From contig QCBT01000008.1 of the NCBI GenBank assembly GCA_003281525.1, positions 1 through 53,239 of the forward strand: a stretch of DNA of 53,239 nt, written 5' to 3'. The notes under the pieces are model-generated. The model ran no database searches and had not been told where the DNA came from. It saw nothing but the letters and a program-made list of their open reading frames with translations. This DNA comes from Prochlorococcus sp. AG-347-J06. GTDB lineage: Bacteria; Cyanobacteriota; Cyanobacteriia; PCC-6307; Cyanobiaceae. Positions 27,311 through 37,622 of this stretch are shown in pieces (the stretch's first letter is position 1; the number at the start of each line of letters is the position of its first letter). The position numbers were made by a program, and so were the translations under genes.

Positions 27311-27529
27311 TTATTCATTATTCTTATCGAGAACTAGAAAGCTTCCAAAAATAGAACCTAATATAAAACTTGAACCCACTATAAAACTTATTGGAAGTTC
27401 AATTGTTTCGTCGATTAACAAATTTACTTTGTTTTTGTTTGAACTATTTTGTATCCCAATAAATAAGATTGCAAATAAACAAGAGTTGAAAATTACTGCT
27501 AAGAGAAATTTTTTAATTAAGAAACTCAT
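27311..27529 (-). CDS. small membrane protein, unknown function
   Basis: 72 residues with two hydrophobic helices (about 7-26 and 47-66) joined by a polar segment with Asn/Lys, and a short charged tail LDKNNE. The two-helix layout resembles LapA-like small membrane proteins, but no motif identifies it. The opposite strand is also open here; the minus-strand frame was chosen because its translation has a sensible membrane-protein pattern and tight spacing to rsmI (25 bp). Confidence 0.55.
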   Translation of the reverse strand: MSFLIKKFLLAVIFNSCLFAILFIGIQNSSNKNKVNLLIDETIELPISFIVGSSFILGSIFGSFLVLDKNNE

Positions 27530-27554
27530 ATAATTTAGTACTTTATTTTAAATC

Positions 27555-28415
27555 TTAAATCAAATTATAAATTTCGCTCTTCTTTACTCCATTTTTCTTC
27601 GCTAAGTATTTAGATGCTGCTGACAAACTTAAGCCTGCATTTATTAAATCATTGAGATCTTTTTTCATACTAAATTTATCAACATTTAAATCTTCTTTTT
27701 TGTTTATCCCTTTTAATACGATTGTTATTTCTCCCATTACATTCTTATTTTTGAAGAATTCTATTACTTCATTAATAGTATTCCCAACGTGTTCTTCAAA
27801 TTTCTTTGTTAATTCTCTTGCAACCATTATCTCCCGTTCGCCTCCACAGAATTCAAAAAGTTCCTTTAATAATTTTTTTAGTCGCTTTGGTGATTCGTAA
27901 ATAATGGTTGTTTTTTCATTCTTACTAATTTCTAAAAGAATTTTGGATCTGTCAACTTCCTTTCTAGGAAGAAAGCCTTCAAATACAAAACTTGAGGAGG
28001 GAAAACCACTTGAAACAAGTGCTGTTAATGCCGCACATGCTCCAGGGATGCAAATTATATCTAAACCTTCTGATTTTATAATATTAGCGATATCTTCTCC
28101 TGGGTCGCAAATCCCTGGCATGCCAGCATCACTGACTATTGCTATTGATTTTCCTTCTTTGAGATCTTTTATTATTTTTGGATTTTTGATTGAGGAATTA
28201 TGTTGATTAAAACTTATGAGTTTATTTGTAATATTGAATTTGTTCATTATTTTTCTTGTTTGTCTCGTATCTTCACAAGCCACTAAAGAAACATTTTTAA
28301 GAATATTTAACGCTCTTTGGGAGATATCATTTAAATTGCCAATTGGAGTCCCAACAATATATAAAATTCCGTTTTCGGGTTCTTCTTTTCTATGGGATAA
28401 TGAGGAATTATTCAT
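27555..28415 (-). CDS. rsmI: 16S rRNA (cytidine(1402)-2'-O)-methyltransferase
   Basis: 286 residues, normal for RsmI, which 2'-O-methylates C1402 in the 30S decoding centre. Tetrapyrrole methylase-fold motifs are IVGTPIGNLNDIS, LVACEDTRQTRK, IVSDAGMPGICDPG, and IPGACAALTALV. The C-terminal AASKYLAKKNGVKKSEIYNL matches the family's helix-turn-helix-like tail. It is divergent from the degraded cysQ with 3 bp between starts. Confidence 0.95.
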   Translation of the reverse strand: MNNSSLSHRKEEPENGILYIVGTPIGNLNDISQRALNILKNVSLVACEDTRQTRKIMNKFNITNKLISFNQHNSSIKNPKIIKDLKEGKSIAIVSDAGMPGICDPGEDIANIIKSEGLDIICIPGACAALTALVSSGFPSSSFVFEGFLPRKEVDRSKILLEISKNEKTTIIYESPKRLKKLLKELFEFCGGEREIMVARELTKKFEEHVGNTINEVIEFFKNKNVMGEITIVLKGINKKEDLNVDKFSMKKDLNDLINAGLSLSAASKYLAKKNGVKKSEIYNLI

Positions 28416-28418
28416 TTA

Positions 28419-28762
28419 ATGATCGAATTGCCTTCAAAAGTAGATATTAATAATCTTATCGATGATATAAGAAATTTCAGCTGAAAAGCTACAGATATTT
28501 TTGCTTTATTACTCTAAATTGTTAGAAGATTCGTATTATAAAAAATGTATTAAAGAATAATAATGCAGAAAATCATTTGACTTTAGCTGATTTAAAAGTA
28601 AATGACTATCAAAAAAAAACAAGAACTAACCTATTGGCAAAAAAATTCCCATTAGGGGGCTTTATAGTCGCAACAAATGATAGGAATATTCATGAGAGTA
28701 TTTGTCTAAAAATAAAGAACATTATTGTGAGGATAATGAAATTTATCCTCTTTAGTTTTTAA
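28419..28762 (+). pseudogene. cysQ: degraded cysQ-like (3'(2'),5'-bisphosphate nucleotidase) pseudogene
   Basis: The stretch between rsmI and pnp reads as a decayed inositol-monophosphatase-family gene. From ATG 28419: MIELPSKVDINNLIDDIRNF, then a TGA where a Trp codon (TGG) is likely, then KATDI. A frame change gives YYSKLLEDSYYKK, and another gives NHLTLADLKVND, matching the N-terminal VTLADLKVN of CysQ proteins. The frame then jumps to FPLGGFIVATNDRNIHESIC, matching the family's C-terminal segment. The middle of the protein (about 200 residues with the metal site) is gone. Intact CysQ recycles PAP in sulfate assimilation. Identity rests on remembered family patterns, not an alignment. Confidence 0.7.
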
Positions 28763-30924
28763 TTAAGTGGAGCGACTGGAGTAGGGGTTGGTTCTGGATA
28801 AGACATTCCATTATTTTGTCCTACACCTCTTAAGGTAAGATTAATTCTTCCTCTGCTATCAATTTCTCTAACTCTTACAGTCACCTCATCTCCTTGTCTA
28901 ACTACATCTTCGACTCTCTCAACTCTTGCTTCGGATAGTTGGGATATGTGAACCATTCCTTCTTTGCCAGGTAATATTTCTACGAAAGCACCTATAGGTA
29001 TTATTCTTGTCACCACTCCTGAGAAGATCTCACCTTCATGCACTTTACGCGTTAATCCCTCTATTATCTTTTGAGCTTCTTCTGCAGCAGCTCCATCATG
29101 AGAGGCAATAGTAACAATCCCACCATCTTCTATATCTATTTTTGTATTAGTTCTCTCAGTGATTCCTTTAATAGTTCTTCCGCCGGGTCCAATAACTGTT
29201 CCTATAAGCTCAGGATCAATTCTAAAGCTTAATAGTCTGGGAGCATGAGGAGAAAGTGATTCTTGCGGTTTGTCTATTGCTGCTTGCATCTTTTCTAAAA
29301 TATGTAATCTTGCAGGACGAGCTTTCTTAATCGCATCAGAAATGATAGAGACTGGTAAACCTGTAATTTTCATATCCATTTGTAAAGCAGTTATACCCTT
29401 ATCAGTTCCTGCAACTTTAAAGTCCATATCACCAAGAAAGTCCTCAATGCCCTGAATATCTGTAAGGATTCGGACTTCTTTGCCTTCCTTGATTAAGCCC
29501 ATGGCAGTACCACTTACAAGAGCTTTGAGGGGAACCCCTGCATCCAATAGTGAGAGCGTGCTTCCACATACAGAACCCATTGAAGTTGATCCGTTGGAAC
29601 TTAAAACTTCGCTAACTACCCTAAGCACATAAGGAAATGTTTCTTTGCCAGGCAATACAGGGATTATTGCTCTCTCAGCTAATGCTCCATGGCCAATTTC
29701 TCTTCTTCCAGGAGTTCTCATCGGTCTTGTTTCTCCTACTGAATATGGAGGGAAATTATAGTGATGGAGATAAGTTTTTTCTGTGCTTGGATTGAGGTCG
29801 TCCATTTCTTGAGCATCACTAGGAGTACCTAATGTAGTTGTAGATAAAACTTGGGTTAAACCTCGTTGAAATAAAGCCGATCCATGGACTCTTTTTGGAA
29901 GAATTCCAGCTGAAGCAGATATTTTTCTAACTTCGTCGAGATCTCTTCCATCAACTCTTTTCCCATCATTAATGATTTGTGACCTCATTAATTTCTTGGT
30001 GAGTTTTTTGAAATCGATACTTAATAACTTATCATTTTCTGATAAAAGAACTTTTAATTGGTTGTCCTCTTTCAAAGATTCGATTTTCACTTGTGTCTCA
30101 ACTTTTATTTTTTCGAGTTCGATATCTCTCTCTTCCTTTGAAAGATCAAATTTCTTTAAAACCAACTCAATCGGTTTTGTGCAATTTTTCTCTAAATAAG
30201 AGGGCAATGTTTTATCTTGTTCAGGCTCAGATGGCTTAATCTGTGTTATTCCTAAATCTTTTAATAAATCTTCTTGGGACTTTATAAGTTCAGTAACTGC
30301 TTCATAACCAAAATCTATTGCTTCGATAGTATCTTGCTCCGATAATTGGTTAGCACCTGCCTCAATCATGACAATGCCTTCGGGTGAACCCGCAACAACA
30401 ATATCTAAATCTCCTCTTTCTATTTCTCTATAACTTGGATTTAAGATGAAATCATCTCCTATGAGACCAACTCTAACAGCAGCCATTGGCCCATAAAATG
30501 GAATCTCTCCAAGTAATGTTGCTATTGAAGCCCCAGTAACAGCTAGAACATCTGCTGGAACTCTTTCATCAAGAGAAAGACAAGAGGCAACAATTTGTAT
30601 CTCGTCTCTCATCCATGATGGAAAAAGTGGCCTCATTGGCCTGTCAATCAATCTTGCTATTAAAGTAGCTCTTTCTGGAGGGCGACCTTCTCTCCTCATA
30701 AAACCACCTGGAATTCTTCCCGCAGCATATAATTTCTCCTCATAGTCGCATATCAGAGGTAGAAAGTCTGAAGGATCTTTTTTTATAGTTTTTGTTGCTG
30801 TAACTAATAGAGAGGTGTCACCGCACTCAATCATTACTGATCCATTTGCTTGAGGAGCATATAGTCCTGTTGTTAGTCGTATCTCTCGTCCGTCAAACGT
30901 GATCGACTTATTTTGTCCTTCCAC
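28759..30924 (-). CDS. pnp: polyribonucleotide nucleotidyltransferase
   Basis: 3'-5' phosphorolytic exoribonuclease of RNA turnover, acting as a trimer. The 721-residue protein has two RNase PH-like domains (first: [18 protein letters not shown]; second: [36 protein letters not shown]), a KH domain near 568 ([14 protein letters not shown]) and an S1 domain from about 628 ([20 protein letters not shown]). The Pro-rich tail is short. Gene order with rpsN upstream fits a picocyanobacterial core block. Confidence 0.98.
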   Translation of the reverse strand: MEGQNKSITFDGREIRLTTGLYAPQANGSVMIECGDTSLLVTATKTIKKDPSDFLPLICDYEEKLYAAGRIPGGFMRREGRPPERATLIARLIDRPMRPLFPSWMRDEIQIVASCLSLDERVPADVLAVTGASIATLLGEIPFYGPMAAVRVGLIGDDFILNPSYREIERGDLDIVVAGSPEGIVMIEAGANQLSEQDTIEAIDFGYEAVTELIKSQEDLLKDLGITQIKPSEPEQDKTLPSYLEKNCTKPIELVLKKFDLSKEERDIELEKIKVETQVKIESLKEDNQLKVLLSENDKLLSIDFKKLTKKLMRSQIINDGKRVDGRDLDEVRKISASAGILPKRVHGSALFQRGLTQVLSTTTLGTPSDAQEMDDLNPSTEKTYLHHYNFPPYSVGETRPMRTPGRREIGHGALAERAIIPVLPGKETFPYVLRVVSEVLSSNGSTSMGSVCGSTLSLLDAGVPLKALVSGTAMGLIKEGKEVRILTDIQGIEDFLGDMDFKVAGTDKGITALQMDMKITGLPVSIISDAIKKARPARLHILEKMQAAIDKPQESLSPHAPRLLSFRIDPELIGTVIGPGGRTIKGITERTNTKIDIEDGGIVTIASHDGAAAEEAQKIIEGLTRKVHEGEIFSGVVTRIIPIGAFVEILPGKEGMVHISQLSEARVERVEDVVRQGDEVTVRVREIDSRGRINLTLRGVGQNNGMSYPEPTPTPVAPLN

Positions 30925-31094
30925 TTTTTAAATTATTAATCAATACATAATTTATTCTTACATTTTATAGGGACATATTGAGTAAATTATTTAGATAAGC
31001 TATAAAAATTCTTATATTTGATCGAAAATGAATTTTAATTAGTTTAATTTTGTGTGTTGCGATAGACAATAAAGATATAAAAAACTTACATGTA

Positions 31095-31397
31095 CTACCA
31101 ACTAGATTTAACTACTCCGGGGAGCTCACCATTATGAGCTCTTTGTCTCAACTGATTCCTGCAAAGACCAAAGTCTCTGTAAACTCCTCTTGGTTTGCCA
31201 GTCGCCCAACATCTGTTCCTAACTCTGTTTGGGGCAGAGTTTCTAGGCAGACCCTGTATCTTTCTATGTATTTCTAATCTTTCCATTGGGTCTTTTGCAG
31301 CATTGAATTCATCTAATAATGATTTTCTTTTTGCCGCATATTTTTGTACTAGCTTTTTGCGTTTTACTTCCCTCGCAATCATGGACTTTTTAGCCAT
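31095..31397 (-). CDS. rpsN: 30S ribosomal protein S14
   Basis: 100 residues, the long zinc-free S14 form typical of cyanobacteria and E. coli. It has [52 protein letters not shown] and [17 protein letters not shown]. Binds 16S rRNA in the small-subunit head. No zinc CxxC pairs are present, as expected for this class. Confidence 0.98.
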   Translation of the reverse strand: MAKKSMIAREVKRKKLVQKYAAKRKSLLDEFNAAKDPMERLEIHRKIQGLPRNSAPNRVRNRCWATGKPRGVYRDFGLCRNQLRQRAHNGELPGVVKSSW

Positions 31398-31459
31398 TTA
31401 GTTGAATTTTTAAACTATCTTTTATTTTAACAGCTTGCATAACAATTTTAGAAATTTAT

Positions 31460-32539
31460 TTATGGGTTTAATAATCTTTGTACTATTAAAAGTTGACTAG
31501 TATCTCTTATTATAAGTAGCACACTAAGTCCAACTAAAAGAAAGAAACTTGATTGAGTAACGACCATTTGTATCTTAACTGGAACTGGTTTTCCTCTAAA
31601 ACCTTCAATTAAAGTGAAAACAAGTTGTCCCCCATCCAATAGAGGTAAGGGTAAAGAATTGAGAACTGCTAAATTTATAGAAATTAGTGCTGCAAATAAT
31701 AATATTCCAGTTCCTCCTTGTTGTGATAGTTGAGCACCAATTTCAACTATTTTGACAGGCCCACTTAATTGTTGGGCTGTTGAGGAGAAATTTGTAATTA
31801 ATCCTTTATAACCTTGTATTGTTTTTACCAAAAGTGATGAAAACTCATTATTCGTGTATTTAAAAAGTTCAAATATGTTTTTTGTCTTTTTAGTCTCTTT
31901 TTTTATATTAGGTTGTAATTGAGCTCCTATAGTTCCCTTCCCATTAATGTTTTTTGGGACCAAAGTTAAATCTTTCTGAACTCCATCTCTATCAATTGTT
32001 ATTGATATTGGATTCTCTGATGAATTTTGAATCTCTTTTACTAAAGCAGAAACTGCTTGATCACCAACTCCTAAAGTATTGCTTTCAATTTTTAAGATTT
32101 TATCCCCTTCTTGTAATCCAGCAAGAGAAGCAGCCTTCTCGGGCTGAGTAGCCAAAACTAAAATACCAGGCTCGGGATCAAATGGAATTCCAATACTAGT
32201 TACATTTACAATCAAAATAGTATAAGCAAGAATTAAGTTAGCAAATACCCCAGCGGATATAACAATTACTTTTTGAATAACTGGTCTATTTTTTAAGAGA
32301 TTTGGATCGTTAGGGTCAATATTATTTATTTCTTCATCAGGGAAGGAAACAAAGCCCCCTAGTGGAAAGGCTCTAAGTGAATAAGTTATATTTTTATATC
32401 TTTTTTCGATTATTGATGGTCCAAAACCAATTGAAAATCCATCAACATAGATACCTTGTAAAATTGCCGCAAGAAAATGTCCCATCTCATGAAAAAAAAT
32501 GAGAAATCCCAGAACTATGATTGATGTTAAAACGTTCAT
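31460..32539 (-). CDS. rseP: site-2 protease, RseP-like zinc metalloprotease
   Basis: 359-residue intramembrane protease. HEMGH at residues 17-21 in the first helix is the zinc-binding HExxH, and LPLPLLDGGQL near the C-terminus supplies the third ligand (LDG motif). One PDZ domain (about 125-205, with GLQEGDKILKIES) lies between membrane segments. Cleaves transmembrane anti-sigma-type or other regulatory substrates by family. It sits 9 bp downstream of serS. Confidence 0.94.
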   Translation of the reverse strand: MNVLTSIIVLGFLIFFHEMGHFLAAILQGIYVDGFSIGFGPSIIEKRYKNITYSLRAFPLGGFVSFPDEEINNIDPNDPNLLKNRPVIQKVIVISAGVFANLILAYTILIVNVTSIGIPFDPEPGILVLATQPEKAASLAGLQEGDKILKIESNTLGVGDQAVSALVKEIQNSSENPISITIDRDGVQKDLTLVPKNINGKGTIGAQLQPNIKKETKKTKNIFELFKYTNNEFSSLLVKTIQGYKGLITNFSSTAQQLSGPVKIVEIGAQLSQQGGTGILLFAALISINLAVLNSLPLPLLDGGQLVFTLIEGFRGKPVPVKIQMVVTQSSFFLLVGLSVLLIIRDTSQLLIVQRLLNP

Positions 32540-32548
32540 TTAAATATA

Positions 32549-33826
32549 CTAAGCAGTTTTTAAAATATTTGATCCAAAATATGGAACTAGAGCATCTGGA
32601 ATTTTTACGCTCCCATCAGTTTGTTGGCCATTCTCAAGAATAGCAGCCATAGTTCTCCCAATCGCAAGCCCACTACCATTTAAAGTGTGCAGATATGTAT
32701 TTTTTTTATTAATTTTTGCTCTTATTGATGATCTGCGGGCTTGAAAGTCTAAACAGTTGCTACAACTTGAAATTTCCCTATAACACTTACTACTTGGTAG
32801 CCAGACTTCAAGATCAAAAGTTCTGCTTGAAGAAAAACCTAAGTCTCCAGTACAAATATCAACTAGTCTGTAAGGTAGATTGAGCTTTTTTAAAATACTT
32901 TCTGCATCTAAGGTGATCTTTTTATGAGCTTCAATAGATTCACTTGGATCACAAAACCAATATAGTTCAACTTTATTAAATTGATGAAGTCTTATTAAAC
33001 CTTTTGTATCCCTTCCATAACTACCAGCTTCTCTCCTGAAACATGGGCTATATGCAACATATTTAAGGGGTAATTGCTTGGAATCTATAATATCATTTCT
33101 ATGAAAAGCAGTTAGTGGAACTTCAGCAGTGGGAGAAAGCCATAGGTCGTCGTTAGAACACTTAAAACTTTCATTTGAAAATTTAGGTAGTTGACCAGAT
33201 CCCGTAAGACTTTCTGTATTCACTAGAGCTGGAGGCATTAACTCTAAATAACCATTGCTAGTGTGCATGTCGATCATAAAATTTATTAATGCTCTCTCTA
33301 ATCTGGCACCATTACCAATAAGTGTAATAAAACGACTTTTTGAAATTTTAGTTGATTTGACAGAGTCAAAAAGATTAAGACTTTCGCCTATTTCCCAGTG
33401 AGATTTAAGATTTTCTGTCGCTAACGGATCTCCCCAAGTTTTTATTTGGACATTATGACTTTCATCTTTTCCAATAGGAGCATCTTTGCTAGGTAAATTT
33501 GGTAAATTACAAATTTCATTATGTATATTTTTATCTAAGGTTCTTTTTTTATCTTCAAATTCTGAAATTTTAGTTCTGTATTCATTTCCTTTCTTTTTTA
33601 AATTATTTACTTCTGGAGATTTATTGTTTTTAGATTTGCTGATTTCATGACCGATCAATTTACTTAACTTTTTACTCTCAGATTGGAGACTGGATATTTC
33701 TATATCAATTTCTTTTTTTTGAAGAGTTAATTCTTGTATTTGGGAAATATTAAAAACTTTTCCTCTTAGGGATAAACTTTCTTCAACTGAAGTTGGATTT
33801 TCTCTTATTAATTTTTGATCTAACAC
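32549..33826 (-). CDS. serS: serine--tRNA ligase
   Basis: 425 residues, normal class II SerRS. The N-terminal ~110 residues are a charged coiled-coil tRNA-binding arm. Motif 2 is [20 protein letters not shown] and motif 3 is [22 protein letters not shown], which contributes to serine binding, is also present. Charges tRNA-Ser and tRNA-Sec precursors in general; here only Ser is relevant. Confidence 0.98.
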   Translation of the reverse strand: MLDQKLIRENPTSVEESLSLRGKVFNISQIQELTLQKKEIDIEISSLQSESKKLSKLIGHEISKSKNNKSPEVNNLKKKGNEYRTKISEFEDKKRTLDKNIHNEICNLPNLPSKDAPIGKDESHNVQIKTWGDPLATENLKSHWEIGESLNLFDSVKSTKISKSRFITLIGNGARLERALINFMIDMHTSNGYLELMPPALVNTESLTGSGQLPKFSNESFKCSNDDLWLSPTAEVPLTAFHRNDIIDSKQLPLKYVAYSPCFRREAGSYGRDTKGLIRLHQFNKVELYWFCDPSESIEAHKKITLDAESILKKLNLPYRLVDICTGDLGFSSSRTFDLEVWLPSSKCYREISSCSNCLDFQARRSSIRAKINKKNTYLHTLNGSGLAIGRTMAAILENGQQTDGSVKIPDALVPYFGSNILKTA

Positions 33827-33948
33827 TATTTTTTTTTATACCTTAATTAAAATAGTTAATCTAAATTGAATATTAGCGATTTTTGACTAAAAATTAACTA
33901 AATTAATGATTTCTAACTTACGGAGTATTTTTAGATAAGATTTTTTAA

Positions 33949-35415
33949 CTATGATGCAGATCGAGTCCGTCCTGTAGTTGACCATTCTTTTAATAAATTA
34001 ATTTGCTCCTTAGCTGTTCTAGATAAGGGAACTAATTCAGAAACTGCCTTTATTAAATCTTTCTCCATAAGTTCTCTATTTTCAGAGAATGAAATATGCA
34101 TCCCCTCTATCACTGCTTGTTCGAGTTCTGCTCCTGAGAATCCATCTGTTCTATCTACGATAGTGGAAAGAGGAAAACTGTAATTTGGTCTTCTTTTTTT
34201 TAAGTGCAAATCCAGAATACTTAATCTTTCTTCAGAATTTGGTAAATCAAGAAAAAATATCTCATCAAATCTACCTTTTCTTAATAATTCAGCAGGAAGC
34301 TTATCTATAGCATTAGCAGTAGCTATGACAAATACGGCTGATTCTTTTTCAGCCATCCAAGTTAGCAAACTTGCCAAAACCCTTTGACTTGTTCCTCCAT
34401 CACTTCTAGCATCGCCACCAAAGCCCTTGTCTATTTCATCGATCCAAAGGATACAAGGAGACATGGCCTCAGCTCTTAATATTGCTTCTCTAGTTCTTGC
34501 TTCGCTTGAACCAACTAGGCTAGAAAACAGTCTTCCAACATCTAGCCTAAGCAGCGGCATCGACCAACTATTAGAAATTGATTTTGCGGTTAGCGATTTC
34601 CCTGTTCCTTGAGCTCCAATCAGTAAAACTCCCTTGGGGATAGGTAATCCATACTCTCTAGCTTCTTTAGAAAAGGCCCTGTATCTTTGATTAAGCCAAA
34701 CTTTTAAAACATTTAACCCACCAATATCATCTTGACTTGATTTGGCTTCGAAAAATTCTAAAATTTCACTTCTGGCGATTACTTGTTTTTTTTCTTCAAG
34801 AATATCTTTAATGTCTTCTTTACTTATTTTTCCTCTTTGAGCAAGAGCCTTTGCAGTGACTTGCTTTACTTTTATTTCAGTAAGTCCACTTGAAGCTATA
34901 GAAAGTTCGTTTAAGTCTTGTTCCTCTAGATTTGAATTGGTATTGATAGCAATTTGTTTGATTAGATTTTTTAATTCTCTCTGATCAGGTAAAGGTAAAT
35001 TTACAATTGCCATTAATTCATCCAACTCTTCTGATGATGGAAATAAATGAGAACTAATAATTAAATTATGACTAGTTTTTTTAAGCACTGAGGATAATTC
35101 TTTAATAGTTCTATTGATAGATGGATCATCATAAAATTTATGAAAATCTTTAACTAATAAAACTGTTGAAGGTTCAGAATTTAGTTCTTTAAGCCAATTA
35201 AGTACTCCTAACGGATTGTTAGTAAATTTACCTTCTTCATTTATTAATCCTTTTATACCGCTAACACAATCCCAGGAAACGAATCTTTTTATATTTAGTC
35301 TTTCACAAGATAAATTAACTAATTTTTCTAATCTTTCCTCTTCTTTAGTCCTGATCCAAATTAATGAGTTTCTTGATTTTATGAGTAATTCTAAATTTCT
35401 ACACCAAGAATTCAT
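33949..35415 (-). CDS. AAA ATPase, Ycf46-like
   Basis: 488 residues, matching the Ycf46 family conserved in cyanobacteria and plastids. The N-terminal ~220 residues are a family-specific alpha/beta domain. The AAA module has Walker A GAQGTGKS (268-275), Walker B CILWIDEIDKGF, sensor FVIATANAIDKLP, and arginine finger region ELLRKGRFDEIFF. The role in cyanobacteria has been linked to CO2 use and photosynthesis regulation, but the sequence alone does not show the substrate. It starts 15 bp after the yidC stop on the same strand. Confidence 0.9.
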   Translation of the reverse strand: MNSWCRNLELLIKSRNSLIWIRTKEEERLEKLVNLSCERLNIKRFVSWDCVSGIKGLINEEGKFTNNPLGVLNWLKELNSEPSTVLLVKDFHKFYDDPSINRTIKELSSVLKKTSHNLIISSHLFPSSEELDELMAIVNLPLPDQRELKNLIKQIAINTNSNLEEQDLNELSIASSGLTEIKVKQVTAKALAQRGKISKEDIKDILEEKKQVIARSEILEFFEAKSSQDDIGGLNVLKVWLNQRYRAFSKEAREYGLPIPKGVLLIGAQGTGKSLTAKSISNSWSMPLLRLDVGRLFSSLVGSSEARTREAILRAEAMSPCILWIDEIDKGFGGDARSDGGTSQRVLASLLTWMAEKESAVFVIATANAIDKLPAELLRKGRFDEIFFLDLPNSEERLSILDLHLKKRRPNYSFPLSTIVDRTDGFSGAELEQAVIEGMHISFSENRELMEKDLIKAVSELVPLSRTAKEQINLLKEWSTTGRTRSAS

Positions 35416-35430
35416 TATTTAAGATTAAGA

Positions 35431-36573
35431 CTATTTTTTACTGTTAGGTTCGAAAGGTAATCTTTTATCTGAGATGGTTGAAGCAGAAGTTGTTATTACT
35501 TCATTTTTTGCTAATAATTGCTGATCCAAAATTTTCTGTAAATTCTCAGGAAGAGCTTCTTTATTAAGAAGAAAAGTCTGAAATGCTTGAAAAATATTAG
35601 CAACAACCATATAGAGTAAGACTCCAGCTGGTAATGGGAAAAACAGAAACATTCCAGTTATCATAACTGGTGTAATTTTATTTGCTGTTGATTGCTGTGG
35701 ATTCGCAGGCATCCCCTGACTTGATAAAACTTGTGAGAGAAGTAAGGTTAATCCAAAAGCACCTACTAATGCAGCAATATCCCAATTAATTGCTCCATCT
35801 ACATAAAAACCAACTTGACCAAGAGCTTTAATAAATAAAAAACCACTTTTAGCAGCTAAACCAGGAATTTTCGCCTCGATTGTTGCATCACCCGGTTTAA
35901 TTGCAGTTACTATACCTTCTTGAGAAACTTTAAGATTTTCAGATCCTTTAGAAACCTTCCAACTGGGGAGGAATTTAGATCCATTTTCATATTTAGATAA
36001 AACTTCCGAATAGCTATTGCCATTTGTTGTTTGTAAATTTACTTTTATGGATTCTTCTGTTCCTAATTTTGTTCCACTAGGGATCGTTGCTACTACAGGA
36101 AAATGTGATTTTTCTGTAATAAAAATTGAGTGCCGTGGGGATTTGTAAGGTTTTGGATCGATTGCTGCTACTTGATCCTGTGGGACTACCTTGAGATTTA
36201 TGTTGTAGGGGACATCAGCGAATGGAGAGCCTCTTAGGGTTGCAAACAATGCAAATAGCACTGGCATCTGGACAATCAAGGGAAGGCAACCTGCGAGGGG
36301 ACTGCCAAATTCATTCATTAATTTTCCAAGTTCTTCTTGTTGTTTCTTTGGATCACCTGAAAACTTAGATTTTATTTCTGCTTGCCTTTTTTGCATCACT
36401 GGTTGAGCAATCTTCATCCTCCTTGCGCTTCTGATGGAACCAGCGCTTAGAGGAAAAAGTGCAATTCTAATTACGACTGTTAATGCAACAATCGCTAAAC
36501 CATAACTAGGGACTAAACCGTAGAAAAAATCTAGAATCGGGATAAGTAGTTTTTCAGAAATGAACCCTATCAC
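35431..36573 (-). CDS. yidC: membrane protein insertase YidC/Oxa1/Alb3 with Ig-like insertion
   Basis: 380 residues. The core insertase is clear: [23 protein letters not shown] (first helix), KPQ-like [38 protein letters not shown], and the late helices around [20 protein letters not shown]. Between the second and third core helices (about 145-250) is an insertion that looks like a bacterial Ig-like (BIG2) fold: [19 protein letters not shown] and [15 protein letters not shown]. It would sit on the periplasmic/lumenal side. There is no large E. coli-type N-terminal periplasmic domain. Inserts membrane proteins, including thylakoid ones by analogy with Alb3. Confidence 0.93.
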   Translation of the reverse strand: MIGFISEKLLIPILDFFYGLVPSYGLAIVALTVVIRIALFPLSAGSIRSARRMKIAQPVMQKRQAEIKSKFSGDPKKQQEELGKLMNEFGSPLAGCLPLIVQMPVLFALFATLRGSPFADVPYNINLKVVPQDQVAAIDPKPYKSPRHSIFITEKSHFPVVATIPSGTKLGTEESIKVNLQTTNGNSYSEVLSKYENGSKFLPSWKVSKGSENLKVSQEGIVTAIKPGDATIEAKIPGLAAKSGFLFIKALGQVGFYVDGAINWDIAALVGAFGLTLLLSQVLSSQGMPANPQQSTANKITPVMITGMFLFFPLPAGVLLYMVVANIFQAFQTFLLNKEALPENLQKILDQQLLAKNEVITTSASTISDKRLPFEPNSKK

Positions 36574-36645
36574 GATATTAAAGAGAGTGTAATTTTATTT
36601 GACATTTTATTTTACAGGAAAAAAAGATTTTTGTAATTAATTTAT

Positions 36646-37059
36646 TTAGGATTTAGTAGCAAATCCTTCTACCTCGTTGAGATTTGGTACTTGAGATCTT
36701 TTAATTATATTTTCTTCAATAAATTTTTGCTTTTCTCTGAATAAAGGTAATGATTTCATTTCAACCTTTGATCCATCGTTAAGGATAAGCACCATATCTC
36801 CATATGAACCAAATCCCCTTGGAATAGATCTGATTTCTTCAATGTTATTTAATGAGACTTGTGTTTTGTTTTTGCCAAACCAGCCACCATCAATTGTAAT
36901 TCGTTTGTTGGTAATTTTGTATCTTAACCACAATGCTCTAACTATTGCGGCAAAGGTAAATGGCAAACCAAGTATAGTAATTCCTGCTAGTAGATTTATT
37001 ATTAAATCACCTTTAGCAGGACCACCTTCATAAAAGGTCTCTTCATTCATGTTAATCAT
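36646..37059 (-). CDS. PH domain-containing membrane protein
   Basis: 137 residues: two hydrophobic segments (about 20-45) followed by a bacterial PH domain (bPH_2/YdbS-like), ALWLRYKITNKRITIDGGWF, IEEIRSIPRGFGSYGD, MVLILNDGSKVEMKSLP. The start overlaps the rnpA stop by 4 bp, placing it in the rpmH-rnpA-yidC operon. This gene is regularly found between rnpA and yidC in marine picocyanobacteria, by recollection. Function unknown. Confidence 0.8.
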   Translation of the reverse strand: MINMNEETFYEGGPAKGDLIINLLAGITILGLPFTFAAIVRALWLRYKITNKRITIDGGWFGKNKTQVSLNNIEEIRSIPRGFGSYGDMVLILNDGSKVEMKSLPLFREKQKFIEENIIKRSQVPNLNEVEGFATKS

Positions 37060-37442
37060 TTGATTAGACGAGATTTGAACATTAAGTTTTGAAATTCCTC
37101 CAAAAGTCTACTTTTATCATTGCAGAAATCCCCAAATTTAAGGTTAACAAGTAACCAATAAGGTTTGTGGTTATTAATTTTTTGAATGTTTGTTAATAAC
37201 CACTCTTGAAGAATTCTTCTTAATTTATTTCTTTCTACAGCTTTCTTAGAAACTTTTTTGCTGATAGCAATTGCAACCCTAAAATTATTTGATGTGTTTG
37301 TGAGTTTATGGGTTAAGAGTAATTCTGGATTTGATCTTGCAACTTTAAATGTCATTAATTTCCCATGATATGTTATGGAATTTTTGTGAATATAATTAAA
37401 AGTCCTATGACCTTTTAAACGCATATCCTTTGGTAAGGCCAT
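37056..37442 (-). CDS. rnpA: ribonuclease P protein component
   Basis: 128 residues. RnpA matures the 5' ends of tRNAs with the RnpB RNA. The signature is FRVAIAISKKVSKKAVERNK followed by LRRILQEW, containing the RNR-type basic motif. It follows rpmH by 12 bp and overlaps the PH-domain gene by 4 bp, the expected operon. Confidence 0.95.
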   Translation of the reverse strand: MALPKDMRLKGHRTFNYIHKNSITYHGKLMTFKVARSNPELLLTHKLTNTSNNFRVAIAISKKVSKKAVERNKLRRILQEWLLTNIQKINNHKPYWLLVNLKFGDFCNDKSRLLEEFQNLMFKSRLIK

Positions 37443-37454
37443 TTAAATTAGAAT

Positions 37455-37592
37455 TTATACAGCTATTCTTTCTCGACCTTTTTGTCTTCTACTTTTAATA
37501 ACTCTTCTACCTGTATGAGAACGCATTCTTACTCTAAAACCAGATACACGTTTTCTTTTTCTTGAAGTTCCGCCAAAAGTTCTTTTAGTCAT
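37455..37592 (-). CDS. rpmH: 50S ribosomal protein L34
   Basis: 45 residues on the minus strand, starting [20 protein letters not shown] and continuing [20 protein letters not shown] to the end. It is shorter than the length cut-off usually used for open reading frames but is unmistakable by its Arg/Lys-rich sequence and its position directly upstream of rnpA. Confidence 0.97.
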
Positions 37593-37622
37593 TTGTTTAA
37601 TTATCCTTATTTAAGATATCAT

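Noticed and set aside
27300..27533. Plus-strand frame antisense to the small membrane protein
   Set aside because: The minus-strand frame has a better membrane-protein pattern and spacing; the plus-strand peptide is Lys/Ile-rich with no sense of a domain.
28577..28762. Separate small gene starting at TTG between cysQ remnant and pnp
   Set aside because: Its translation reads as N- and C-terminal pieces of CysQ joined by a deletion, so it belongs to the pseudogene.
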